Source: Otis tarda (Eukaryota; Chordata; Aves; Otidiformes; Otididae). From it: a DNA stretch of 64,000 nt. Made by a program: the position numbers and the translations under genes. Shown here one piece after another: positions 1-12,076 of this stretch. The notes beneath the pieces were generated by a model that was given only the letters and a program-made list of their open reading frames with translations, did not search any database and had not been told where the DNA came from. Numbering within the stretch: position 1 is the first letter of the stretch; the number at the start of each line of letters is the position of its first letter. The stretch is taken from assembly GCA_026413225.1 (NCBI GenBank), contig CM048557.1, positions 62,796,987 through 62,860,986 on the forward strand, given 5' to 3'.

Positions 1-1410
1 GGTCTCTCCCTAACTCAGTAAGGACTTTGTTAAATTATGTTTTATACCCAAGGAGATTTTTTTTTTTTTTGCCTAGAGTTAAAAATGACCACAGCCACCT
101 GGTCAGAGGCAGGACCCTTGGTGATCTGACCCAAAGCTCCCTCTGACTGTGCTGGATGTACTCTCCCCCCTTACAAAAGGAAAGCAGCAAGCAAATCACA
201 CACAGTCTGTTCAGATGTTCGGTACAGCACATAATCCTCTGAGACAGCCTAAATCTTGGGAGCTAAGACTACATGAGAGAGTAAGAGTTTCAGGCTCAGG
301 CTTCACTCTCCAGCAAGTCCTGAGACAAGTTCTGATAAGTACAGGCTTTGGGAAGCCGTTTAGGAATGAACTGCCCCTCACAGGCCCACGCAGGGAGAGG
401 TTGGGTAGATCAGGTCTTGAACTCAAAGAAGACAAGGGAACAGCCCCTAGGAAAACTGCCTCAGGACCATATGTAGTCCCCTATAGGGACTGCCTGAAGG
501 GACAGCCCCTGGGCAAACCATTCCCAGAACAACACTGGGATTTAAATTCAAAGAGAAACAGCTGATTGCCTCTGAGGGGCTTTTTCAGACCAGAGTAAGA
601 TCCCCGGTGCGTGCTGGCAATCAAGGGACCAGGATGTGGGAGCAAACAATGTTGGACAGTGCAGGTAAAAACTCTGGGACCAGGGGTTAATTGCGGAAAA
701 GGCTGTCGCTTCTTAAGAAAGAAAGGGAGTGGAGGACTTGGCTTTTCCTTCGCTAAGACATATATAAAAGGATGAAAAATAGACCAAAAAGAAATGGCAA
801 TATCTGAATTTTCTTGTGCTGTACAATACCAAAGTATTGTACTTTTGCCTTTTTTGGATCCAGCTTGGGCATTTACGCAGGACACTGTGACGCACTGACA
901 AGACATTCCCGGAGAGTCTTTTTATGTCCCTACTAATTACCTATATTTTTAATTGCAGAAAGGGAATTTTGAAAGCCACACAAAGAGAAAAATCTAAAAG
1001 CAGATTAGTTAGGTGGAATAAAAACGCCCTGAAAGTATACATTCAGGTAGCAAGAAAAAGACTTTTTTGTCACTGCTCACAGGCATACAATAAAAGTATA
1101 TTTTCAGTGCTTGGCTGCCACAAATAACTGTACTACAATTAGATGTGTGTATTATAAAATTGCGTGGGCGTGGTAATTATCACCCTTTGCAGCAGAATAT
1201 ATTTATACAGATCCTAAATTGCAGCACAAAGAAACATCATTTGAGAAGGTTTCAAAAAAAAAGGTTGAGAGGGGAGGATTAAACTTTCCATTTTATTTTT
1301 AGGAAGTATTCTCTGAAAAAGCAGGATGCATCACATGTTATGTTGGTCTTGAAATGTGTAACTATGCAGTCAGACAGGGACTGGGAGAAGCAACCTGCAT
1401 ACGTCTCTAT
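1..1410. other. Unique non-coding sequence
   Basis: No gene is recognisable here. A run of 14 T lies at 57-70. Two short inverted repeats are visible: AGTCCC/GGGACT around CTATA at 475-491, and a perfect 9-bp stem at 821-842 listed separately. The open frames, including one of 138 codons from 149 and one of 141 codons on the minus strand from 906, overlap each other and resemble no protein family I know. Confidence 0.6.
821..842. repeat. Perfect 9-bp inverted repeat with 4-nt loop
   Basis: GTACAATAC at 821-829 pairs exactly with GTATTGTAC at 834-842 around the loop CAAA. In RNA this would be a short AU-rich hairpin; in DNA it is a small palindrome. No run of T or flanking gene suggests a terminator, and eukaryotic genes do not use such terminators. 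It may be chance. Confidence 0.7.
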
Positions 1411-1541
1411 TCATCATAGAATCATAGAATCTTTATGGTTGGAAAAGACCTACAAGATGATCAAGTCCAACAATCAACCTAATACCACCATGACCACTAA
1501 ACCATGTTCTGAACTGCCACGTCCAAATGTTTTTTGAACAC
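1411..1541 (-). mobile_element. CR1 LINE 3' end, minus strand
   Basis: The block opens with TCATAGAATCATAGAATC, the reverse complement of the ATTCTATGA tail that ends avian CR1 elements. It continues with the conserved CR1 3' segment, including GGTTGGAAAAGACCT, ATCAAGTCCAACAATCAACC and CCACTAAACCATG. The copy reads on the minus strand and is 5' truncated, keeping only about 130 bases. It carries no coding capacity. The same subfamily recurs at 21466-21588 and 61778-61874. CR1 copies of this kind are dead on arrival because reverse transcription stops early. The family assignment is firm; the exact subfamily is not. Confidence 0.93.
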
Positions 1542-1550
1542 GTCATAGGA

Positions 1551-1586
1551 GTGTGTAAGTATGTGTGCGTGTGTGTGTGCACACAG
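1551..1586. repeat. Imperfect (TG)n microsatellite
   Basis: A GT-rich stretch, GTGTGTAAGTATGTGTGCG followed by GTGTGTGTGCACACA, forms an interrupted dinucleotide repeat just beyond the CR1 fragment. The TGTGCACACA part is self-complementary. Confidence 0.75.
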
Positions 1587-4500
1587 GCCAGGCAGGACTG
1601 TCATACAGCTGTTTTTAGAGCTGCACACCGCCTAAAAACCTCCTTGCAGTAAACTGTGCCTCATGCAGCAATCCAGACCTCACTTTGGATGTACAGTCAT
1701 ACAATGCAAGTTACACATGCATAACTAAGATGAGAATCAGGCCTGCTCTGTGCAGTGTCATCTCACCTTTTGGTAGGACTGCAGGTGCAAACGCTTCTTC
1801 AGCACAGCGAAAAATCACGGGTACAGCTGTGGAGAACGGCTGGATCCAATACCCACAGGCTATTGTCACCAAGGTTCTTCCTTACTTCCTAGTATTTTCA
1901 GTTCTAACCTTGCATTTGGTTTCCAAATGCAAAAAGTCCTTGATCCTATAATCTACTCACTGTATAGCCTGAGATTGATTAACCTCTTACGCTCTATGTA
2001 GCTCATACAGTAGTCTCAGATGAATCCATCACAGCTTCCAGCTTTGCCTCTGCTGTGATTTTTGGGAGATTCTCTTTATCCTAAGAAGTGCTTCTACTAC
2101 ATGTGGATCCATCATATTTATCTCTTATGTAAGACTGCTTAAGCACTTGCTTGCAACCTCTTAGCGTCTGCCTAAAGCCACTATAGCTCACTGCAGTGAG
2201 ATGGAGCTTGACTGGAAGCTTTTTATTATTTTGAAGCCAATATTCCTAGCTTGCATACTATATTCAGAGAATCCTTGTGGAGCTTTATAAAAATTCTGTC
2301 ACATATATTCTATTTTGATAGGGCTATTTTCATTGTGTTTCCAAGTCTATTATTTAAAAATTGTCTAGCTTGCTCTCCCAAATGCTGTTTTCAGGCAATT
2401 TCTTCTCCTAATTTGATGAGCATCTACTATTTCTCCCTCACTTTTTATATAGCTCTGTTAAAATTTTCTACAAGGTCAACTTAGAGGGCAGAACATGTTC
2501 ACTATAGCTGGTGTACTCTGGATTTTCTTAGCTGAGTAAATGAAATTAATATATCATCCTTCAGCAATGTTGTATTGACTCTCCATCTGTTGAAGGCTGT
2601 AGTCTTATTTGGTCGCAGTATTGTCTGATGAATACGGGGCCAGAGGTTAGTAAGGTCATGACTTTACTACAATAGAACTGTCTTCGTGTGCCTCATTTCT
2701 TCCCTTGCACATCGATGTTTTCAAAGAACTGGCAGAGCCGGTTTGATGAAACAGTTGTCTGCAAATTCAGTGTGGAGCAAGACAGAGCATTGACTGGTCT
2801 TTGTGCCGATACCACACAGCAGGATGATGGTTTTCTAAGGCATCCTTTGAACTAATTCACAACGTTACCATCCTCTGCTGCTTCAAGTGCTTCCTCAAGG
2901 CACACTTTCATATGATACCCACACCAAATTAAGAAGATCAAGCTGTCATGACCAGTGCATGCCTACAACAGATCCACCATCAGCAGAAGCCAGTGCTGCA
3001 CCAATGCCTCTCTCTTGGAGGCCAGGAGGAGGCTTACGCAGCATGCAGGAGCCCTTCTCAGGTTACTGGCTCTCTGAGACACTTAGGAGAGACCTAGCTG
3101 ATGAGGTTTCAGGTCAGGTGTATGGGCTGTGGGTATCACCTAGAACATTAAATCAATGTTGCCAGCAGCACTTCTGACAAGCAATCTGTCAAGGCAGCTT
3201 TTTCAGTTTGAATAGAAAAGATTTTCCTACCTACTCTCAGCAAATGCCAGGTTTCTTACAGGGACACTGACGGGGCTGGCAGAGGCCAGGTCAACACTCT
3301 CCACATGACTCTGGACAGACTCAGCAAGTCTACGGACTTTTTTTTGGTGAAATATGTATCAGAAGAATCAGTACTGCTGTGAAAAGAGAGTGAATGCTGA
3401 ACACACAAGGAAAGTAAAGAAACCAAAGAATGTCATCAGCCCATTCAGTTTGCACAAGGACACCTATAACAATAAAGTCTTGGACTACAAACTGATGCCA
3501 CAGTGAAGCATCACTTCCAAATCTGTGAGAAAAGTTGCACCTGTTGATCAGACTTGAAGGCTTTAGAATGAACAAAGAGCTGAATATCCCAACAAAAAAA
3601 AAAACCACCAGCGTCTTCAGACACCAGGGAAGAGGGCCAGCCTTAGAGTCAGGTTTCTGAGCTTGCTCACCAGCCATGGCATGTTCTGTTACACAGTAAT
3701 GCAGCAGAGAAACACCAGACTGACAGAAACAAATAAACAAAATTTCAGGCAGAAACTGTTAGCAACAGTTACCACCCTACCACTCCTTAAAATTTTACTC
3801 CGAATGTCTTTTTTTCTTTGCCCTAAAAGCTTTAAAGAAATATAATATTTTGGCCAAAATTAGATGCTGTAAGTCCTCATAGGAACTGTAGTTCCTTTCT
3901 TGTCTAGAATGCCAGATCCTCAAATGCGTTGTATTTCCCATAAGCATGAAAGCTCCAGGAGATGGTGAGAGGCTTGAAGTGTTGAAAAGAACGTGGCACA
4001 TCCGAGGAGCACCAAAAGAATGAGGCACAAGAAACACCTACTAATCAAGCAAAGAACAACCACCCTGGTTTGCTTCTTTGACCAAACAGTTTAACAAACC
4101 CCATGACTTTCTACAAAAAGGGTATTTAAAAATGCTTATTAAAGACTTAAAAATTCCTGTTACCAACTGTTTCAAAAACATTTTTTGCTGAACCACTTCC
4201 AAAGAAAGATGCCCAGTGGCCTCAAGAGAAGCTGCCCATACTGACCCTATTTTTGGGTAGTCCACAGCATTTCACAGTGAAGCGCTGGGTAGAAACAAGA
4301 GGCACAGCGATTGTGTGAGCTCGTCACTCACAGCACTTCCAACGGAATAATGTAAATATCTTTTAGCTGCACAGTATGAGCAGCACAGCAGCTACACAGA
4401 CCCTGCTACCCTCCTCAGTGGATCACCTCTCTCACTTGTGCCCACACAATGAGGGTCCTGCAGCTGTCAAGGAATGATCATGCTCACAAACAATCCTGCC

Positions 4501-5523
4501 AAGAAAGAGGAGGAGAGGGGGGATTTTTAACTGGGACCAGATCATGGATCCTGTGTACCATCCAGCCGTGATGTGGGACTGGTTGCAGGGGATGGGATGG
4601 AGTGGGCACTCTCTAAGCAGGAGCTGGCTGTAAGAAGCTGCTTGGGGAACCCTGTGCAAGCAGCACCTTGGTGTAAGGTGCTACAAAAGCCAACAAGGCA
4701 TGACTATCCTGAGGAGCTGCATGTCACAATATTAAATTGAACATAACAGTTCAACAGCAAGCTCCTGATTAGCTGAGTCCTGAGAGCCTAAACCAGTGCC
4801 CGGTGTGCCAAACCCCAGGTGCTGCCCATTGATCACATCTGGGGATGCAGAAGCTCTCACTGGGGTCAGACCAGTCACAAAACCAGCAGGCAGCTCAGCT
4901 GCTCAGACATGGTTGTTGTGCTCTCCCTGACCACAAGCCCCTCCCTTGGACAGAAAAAAATTCTTGCCAGCCCAAAGACCTTCTTTTCCCAGGCTCTGTG
5001 ATTGCCAGGTGCCTGCTCTTCCTCATGCCCCACAGGCTACTCCCTTCTAGACCCCTTCAGCCTTGCCAATTTGCAGCCTACTCCATACAGTCCCAAAAGG
5101 CTCATCAATGCTCTTTCGAGGATTTAAGGTCAGAAGCTCATCCAGTCTGCTCCACCGGCTGCTGCAAACCAGACCCACACCACTGCTGCCTGGGTTTAGC
5201 CTACAACAGTTTTTCAAGCTAGCTGCTTTCTGCCATAGACCACAAGTATCAGAGCACCCGTCCCAAACACAGCACAGGCCCACATTCCTACAGAGTGAAC
5301 AAGCCTAGGGCCACACTTGCGCTGTCCCAGAGGCCTCCTGAGGCACAAGTCCCAATATCCCTGCTCCATATCCAGTCTAGTGGCAGTGCAGTTTGGTCCC
5401 TTTTTGTAGGTTCCCTGAGTATCTACAGTTATTTCAGGGCCAGTGAAGATGTTTTTTGTGATGTGACACTGAGACTTATAACAAGAGATTCTTCTGGAAT
5501 ATATTTACCCTTTTCACTCAGCC
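1587..5523. other. Unique non-coding sequence
   Basis: No repeat family or gene is recognisable. The stretch 2230-2480 is T-rich and open for 77 codons on the plus strand without similarity to a known protein. A minus-strand frame of 136 codons at 3330-3740 is hydrophobic but matches no family I recognise and has no convincing splice sites. Confidence 0.55.
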
Positions 5524-5537
5524 AAAAAAAAAAAAAA
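5524..5537. repeat. Poly(A) tract, 14 A
   Basis: A simple run of 14 A flanked by GCC and GCC. No element body or processed gene copy precedes it. Confidence 0.85.
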
Positions 5538-8500
5538 GCCAAAAGTATTAGTAATATTCTCTACAAATAAATGTGTAAAAAAAATTTTTGAAATGTGTAG
5601 AAGTTTTATCTCAGAAGTTTTCCCTTTTCTGCTTGTACTTGAGATTTTGATGAAAGGCAGATTTTAAAAAGAAGCATCTTCTTTCCTTGAAATTTTCCAT
5701 TTTTAACTGAAAAAGAACAACCACTTCAGAAGAGAACAAGAGTATTCAGCCAAAACCCTTGAGATTTTTCACTGACGATTTCAACAGACTCGTTTTAGGG
5801 GTTCATTGTTTCTATGTTGATGAAAAATCTGTGCAAGAATGTTTTCCCCAGTCAGTTTTGAAAATGAAAACTTGAAGTTCCTGCTTCTTTTATTGCATTT
5901 TTGTCCTATGAGCCCTTCTCAGTCAGGTTTACTATTTTTATATTGTGTCCCAGCTGCTAACTAAGCCTTGGCTTAGTGCTCTTGCTGCAATGATGAGGCA
6001 TTTCCATTTCTGATTTCTAGCATATGTTGCACCTAATATAGCACTGCCCTTGTGCACCAGTTACCCTGGAAAAATGGCTGTGCCAGCAATATAACAGTGG
6101 TACAGTCCCTCGAGAATGACCAGGGCATGAAACCCTGTGCCAGTATGCAGATGTCACACGGTTAATAGAACAATAATAGATCCTTGAACTATAGAGAGAG
6201 GAATTTTTTCATGTATAGAAAAATATGTTTGATAATACAATGAAACCTTTTTTTAGCTTTCTCTTAAATTAACTTAGAAAAAAATATCTGCAAAAGAGCC
6301 AAGAGGTAATAATGAAAACCTGAAAAATTAATTTTGGGAATGAGGCATCCACAGACTGAGATGATTATTTTTTCTCTTAGATCTGTAGCCTGGACTAGAT
6401 GATTGCAAAGCTCTTGTGTGTGATTTATGGGACTTTATTCTCTTCAAAGAGGAGATGACACTGTACTGCAAGATCTGCCTTTTACAAGGTGTTTTAGGAC
6501 TTCTTTGGGCAACCAGAGCAGAACATCTGAAAACAGAAAATAAGGAATGGATTTGAAACCACTATTGGACATAATTAGTAATAATTATTTGCTAATCTCT
6601 GACACTTTGCACGATGTCACAGGAGATTTCATAATGGCTGCATCCTGCAAGATGCTGAGCTTCCTTCATTTCTTCTGGAGATAACAGGAAAGGACCATTG
6701 CCAGCACTTTGCCAGACCAGCCCCACCAGTGACCTGAGTTCTGTACAAGGACCCATTTTTTTTCTTTATTCTAGAAAAGATTTAGCTGAGCAAAAAGCTT
6801 CAGGGCCACAAGGTGAAGACAGTTTTCAGCTACACGTTGGAGCAGCTGATCTCCTTGCCCTGGGACAGCCAGCCTTTGTGAAGGTGCAAACTGGAATACT
6901 TCCAGGCTTCTGGGTGATTTGGCTGAATCTGCACACGGGGTCTGGCAAGCAAAATCCACCATAAACCTCAACTTTTGGTTGACGTAAGAGTTTTTGCAAA
7001 CTACTGTTCTCTCCCATCCACACAGTGCAGCAGCAGCGAGACATGCAAACACCAAGCTGGGAGCACTTGCAGAAAGGGCAGCTTTCCTGGCTTCGGGAGT
7101 AATTGTTTGTACTTCCAGCTAAGTCAGAAGCCAAAAAGAAACCCTACCCGGGAGACAAACTGCGCATTACATAAGACTTCATATAAAGTAAATTGTCATC
7201 AGATTTATTGCAGTTAGAAAAAGGGTGTTCTGTCTGTTGGCATAAAATGAGGACTTTGTTTTAAAAGCCTAGAGAGGAAAAAGGAAACGGTATATTTGGG
7301 GTTCCTTGTCCTTGGGCTTTCTGTGCAGGGACCTGTCAAGCTTTTGGAGCGGAAAGGTTTTAAAATATTTTTTAAAGAGGCATAAAAAGGTATAAGATGT
7401 AAATGGGAAGCAAGAGGTTTTGATCAATTTTGCTTGCGTGTACTAGAACAAAGAAAAAAAAAATCAGTTTTAATATTCCACAGTAAATTCTGATCATTTG
7501 TTGTTTGTTTTTCTCTCCAAGCTGGACAAAAAGCTAAAATATCAAAGTCCTTTTCAGAATTTAAGTTCAAAGATTATTTAAACTGTGAAAGATCTTATTT
7601 TAATGTGTTGTTAGAAACAGCTTGCTTCAAGGCTTTTCGGCAGTTACTGCATCAGCCTATGGTCCTTGGTGCCTACTGCAAGTGGGTGTTTGTGAGTGCA
7701 TTGCTCTTATCCTTTCTGTGGGTTGGACTTCCCACCCAGAATGATGCCTCTATACGAACAACTTCCATAATGCACCACAAAGCCCAGTCAAAGCAGAAAT
7801 AACAGTAAAGGAGCCAGGTCTGTGCAGTGGGCAGCGCTTTTAAGACAGGGACAGACCCAATTTAACAATGAGCTGATTCAAAACAAGATGCTTCAATTTG
7901 GTTCAACAAATGAAATATTTTTACTCAGATCAAAAAAAAAATATTTTAGATTTATTTTTCATTTCATGGATGTCTTAAAAATAAATAAAAATTTTATACT
8001 AAATTTTGTAGAAACTATGTATCCCACCATAAACAATCAAAGTGCACAATTTCTTACCAGGTCTTACGGACAGGAATATCACATTTAATCAAAATATCAT
8101 TTTTAAAAAGAATTGCACTGTAAAACCTGATCATCTAAATTCTTTGTCCTTTAAGCTGATACTTTCCCGTAAGTCACACAAAAATCTCAACAGACAGGAA
8201 AGACAATGAATCTTGATTGGAAAGACAAGGAGGCCAGTCAGTAAACTCAGATCACAATTAGCACCAGCTGTAACCCAAATGAACTCCCCAATTTAATGGT
8301 TCACAGGAGAACACATACGTACAGTAAAAGCTACCAACCAAATCAATTCAGGCTCCTTCCCCCAGACTCCCCTCCTCCCCCAGGTCCTTCAGACAAAAGT
8401 CTGTTTCCCTCCTTAGCTGTTAAAAATATTTTTAGAGCTCTTCAAATATGGAAAGCAGAAAAGGAAGAAAAAAAAACAATAGAATTTGACACAAAAGCAC

Positions 8501-9366
8501 CCTTCTCATTAGGGCTTTTTAAATAGCATTAGAGCTCATTGAATTTCATGCACTAATAACATTCCTACTCAATCCAATGCAAACCAGTCAAATCTAAATC
8601 TATCAAATTTTACAAGCAAAGGAATATTGCCAAGTTCTAATATTTCTCCTGCATTCATTGTCAGAATGGGGTAGGGAGTCTCTTCCAAACTCCAGATTTC
8701 CTTTTTTTTTCAAATCCCTTTTAAAGCTACTACACCACAGTGATAAAAAAAAAGAGAGTTAAAAAGGAAGTTAAATCTCAAAAGCAACATCTATAGTGGA
8801 TTCTCAGGTACGTGGTGTTTGGGGAGTGAAGCAGTCATGAAGCTGGCTTTAGCACTGCAATCAGCTGGGATTTGAGATTAAAAAGTAGCTAAGATCCTCC
8901 CAGACAAAGCCCTTAGGCGGATGAAGCTGACTGTGACAGTAATAAAGCCCCCAAAGACACAGAGTCATGTCTAAATCCTTGGCCCTTGAATCCTCTGGAC
9001 ATTCAGCACCAACTTTCAAAAAGCAGCCAGTGAGCCTGGCGCCACTGAAACCAGTGAGACCAGTCACAGGCTTGAAACTGAGCACGGGATGTCGGTCCAC
9101 CTTGCTCTGCAGGGCCTGGGACACTGCTGGATCGGGCCGCTCCTGCACAAGCAGTTAGACTCACGCGGTTAATTGCAGAGATCTGCAGTCCCAGCCATCT
9201 CCAAACTGCCAGGAGCGCCAGCCGTTTGCAAAACCTCGGTAGGCGCTGTACGAGGTGCTGTGGCTGTGTGAGCGGCTGCCTGGTGTGTCTGTGTAGCGCA
9301 TTTTCATTGAATGGCCAGTGAATGTAAGTGAAAAAGAGGAATAAAACGTGTAGTTAGAGCTCATTT
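5538..9366. other. Unique AT-rich non-coding sequence
   Basis: The segment is AT-rich, especially 5570-6640 and 7260-8170, with many short A and T runs. The only hint of a repeat is GGACTAGATGA at 6390-6400, which matches the end of CR1-type elements and is listed separately at low confidence. I see no gene, exon or RNA gene. Confidence 0.55.
6385..6425 (+). mobile_element. Possible very old CR1/L3-type 3' end relic
   Basis: CCTGGACTAGATGATTGCAA resembles the GGTTGGACTAGATGACCTTT segment near the 3' end of CR1-type LINEs, as seen intact at 31850-31870 in this window. Only about 11 bases match without interruption and no tail repeat follows, so this may be coincidence. Confidence 0.25.
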
Positions 9367-9381
9367 GGTATGGTATGGTAT
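9367..9381. repeat. (GGTAT)3 short tandem repeat
   Basis: Three exact copies of GGTAT in a row followed by G. Too short to be polymorphic with certainty. Confidence 0.7.
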
Positions 9382-12061
9382 GTCTTGGGGGTTTTACGGG
9401 TTTAATATATTCGCTGCTCGTGCTGGATCTCAGCACAGACCTCCAGATGAGAGTATCTACTTGTGATGCAGGTTGCACTACAACTCATTTATAATGAATA
9501 TAACAACTTGTGAAGTGGATTTAGAAGTCATTGAGTTATAGATTATTTGGGTAAACGGGGCACAAGAACTGCAGCAAGAAGCCTATTTAAATATTAAGGA
9601 GAGCTATAAACCAAGAAGAGAATGGATGGCAGGATAATATCATGTCAGAACATGCCCTCCAGAGAGGGACTACTACTGCGTATTGATCAGAAAGAGCTCC
9701 AGAACTCATTCTGAAAACTCGTAAAGCTCAGCCGTAAATGTGGCCAGAAAGGTGATCTTGCAAAGGCCAGCAAAGAGATGGGTTACGGAAGCTGAACTGA
9801 ACCCTGTCAGCCTTATGTCTGGAGTAATTTCACAGCAGGTTCCTCTCCCTGGTCTGTAGGGTCCCCACCAACATGGTGTTAATCCAGTGAGTAGGAATGG
9901 AAGAGTTATGTCTTTGGACTGAAAAGCCATTTTTGTGAGGATTTTCACCCTCTCTGTATCGATCCTGTTAATGTCCACAGGCACCTTCATCGTGTCTAAA
10001 GGAGCACATCTCTGGAGAAGTAAGAAGATGCCTTGTAGGCATTTGTTATTTTGCATCACACGGGATTAACCTCTGCTCTTTGTATCACGTTGCCCTGGTT
10101 TTATTTAGTGAGGGTGACTACGGCGGCAGCTTCTGTAAGAAGCTGCTAGAAGTTGTTCCCCTTTGTCTGGTGGACTCAGCTGGGCCTAGGATGGACCTGC
10201 TGCTGGCCAGGGCGAAGTCGATTGGTAGCAGAAGCTGCAGCACCCACCAAATCAGACATGCCCAACTGAGGAAGGTCTGCAGAAGCAGGCTCTGGTAGGT
10301 GACTGAATGGCAGCAAAAATACTCCAAAGCTTGTACAGAATGGCCAGGAAAGGAAGAATGAATGACCACCCAGGACAGAAATGCTGGTGATTCTTTCAAA
10401 CCATAAAGTAAGCAGCAAACAGGCTTTTCAAACGAGCCTGGTGCACAAACTCTGCTTAGTTTGGAGGTGTTTCATTAAAATTTCAGAGCCTCTCTTGAAC
10501 CCTGCACTGTCCCTCCCCACTGCGTTATATGCACGGGCAGAGCGAGGTGAGGCTGCGCGATTCAGCAGGAAGCGGCTTTAAGGACTCAGCACGAGAGGTA
10601 AGCATCAGCCAATTTAAGCGCATGCAGAGCCTGAAAAACTAGAGGTTCCTGTTTGGCATGCAAGGGCCCTTTGAAATACAAAGGCACTGTTACAGTCACT
10701 TATTTTGAGTTTGTCCTCTTCCCTCCTCCCACCCTTGTTTAGACAATGCTCTCCCATTTTTTGCAGCATCAGGGAAAACCGCTGCGCATCTGGCTGATGG
10801 GCCAGAAGCACCTGACACCACCTACATGAGGCCAGCAGTTGCTTTTATCATGGAAATTGAAGCTGCTTTGGAGGATGAAGCACTCTACCCAGCTTAAAAA
10901 TTGCTGAGGAGCAAAATTCAGGGTGAAGTGCAGGAAACTGTGAAGGTGGTAAAACTGTTGCGCAGTAAGCAGAAAGAGAAACACACTTCCAGTGAGATGG
11001 AGACTGGGGACTGCCTAAAGTCTACACCCAGGCTTAATGCAATTTATAGCACGACAGTATAACCGGTAATAATAATCTAATGGGAGGTCATAGCTGGCCC
11101 TTCTGAAACCCTTGGATGTGAAGGTCACTCATTTTATCAGAGACAATCTTTTAAAAGCACCACCGGTGTGAAGCATTAACGGGAGGTGATCAAGGCTTTT
11201 AATCTAACACCTTTTATCGACAGCAGGCTGCAGTGGCACATTGTGCACCTGAAGACTGGGATGCCCCACTGAGCAAACATGGCGCAGTACCAGCCCTTGA
11301 TTCACAGTGCCCAGACATCCAGGAAGGAGGCTTCGCGCTACGTTAATCCTTGCAGGCTGCCATCTGCGGTGGTGGCCGGTGAAGCAGTGCAAAGGCAAAT
11401 TCCTGCTCTTGTAACTCCATCCAGAGCGTCTGCCCCTCCGTCACCAGGGTCGTGGCACAGTGGAGGCACCGTGCCAAAGGAGGTGGCTTTTATTAGGTAT
11501 TTCTCACCTACAGAAATTAGTGGCAAAGCCTAATAACAGGATTAATTAGGATATTGCCAGAAGAGACTAATTGTCTACTGTGAGGGTGACTCTTTAACCC
11601 ATTTCTTCACTGAAAGCTTCTCAGTGACTTCTGTGAGAGCTCAGCAAGCCAAATGCAAGCATAGATCTAAAAGGGAGGTGAGAAGGAAAAGCACAGCCAG
11701 GGGATGTGAAGAGAGAGGGAAAAGCCCTTCATTCGTAGATCTTCCTTATAAAGTACACGGACAAGGTCCCACTGAGCCCTGATTAAGGCCACTCTAACAC
11801 CAATGAATGAAAAAGTCCCTTCTCTGCTAATATTTTATGAGTTCCAGAACTCACATTTTTCTAATGGATAAGTGAGTAATTTATATTTGAATTTTCACTG
11901 AAGAACAACAAAACAGCACAGTTGGTTTTCCCTTGGCTGTGACACTAGTTCCTTTCAGGCCAGAATTAGAAACTTGCTTATACAATTAATCTAACGGCTT
12001 ACATTCTGTATTTTAGCTTTTACAGCCACTTCAACTGAGGAGACACATTACTGCCTTATTT
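9382..12061. other. Unique non-coding sequence
   Basis: No gene is recognisable. A GAGAG|GTAAGC donor-like motif occurs at about 10593-10602 after a short GC-richer run, but I cannot pair it with a good acceptor and a meaningful frame. The homeodomain-motif cluster at 11505-11575 is listed separately. Confidence 0.5.
11505..11575. promoter_or_regulatory. Cluster of homeodomain-type motifs (candidate enhancer)
   Basis: Within about 70 bases there are AAATTAG, CCTAATAAC, GGATTAATTAGGATA and GACTAATTGTC. GGATTA and TAATTAG are known core sites for OTX/bicoid-type and Antennapedia-type homeodomain proteins respectively. The motifs are seen directly; that the block is a regulatory element is inference. 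No gene is visible nearby. Confidence 0.3.
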
Positions 12062-12076
12062 AAAAAAAAAAAAAAA
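12062..12076. repeat. Poly(A) tract, 15 A
   Basis: A simple run of 15 A with no recognisable element before it. Confidence 0.85.
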
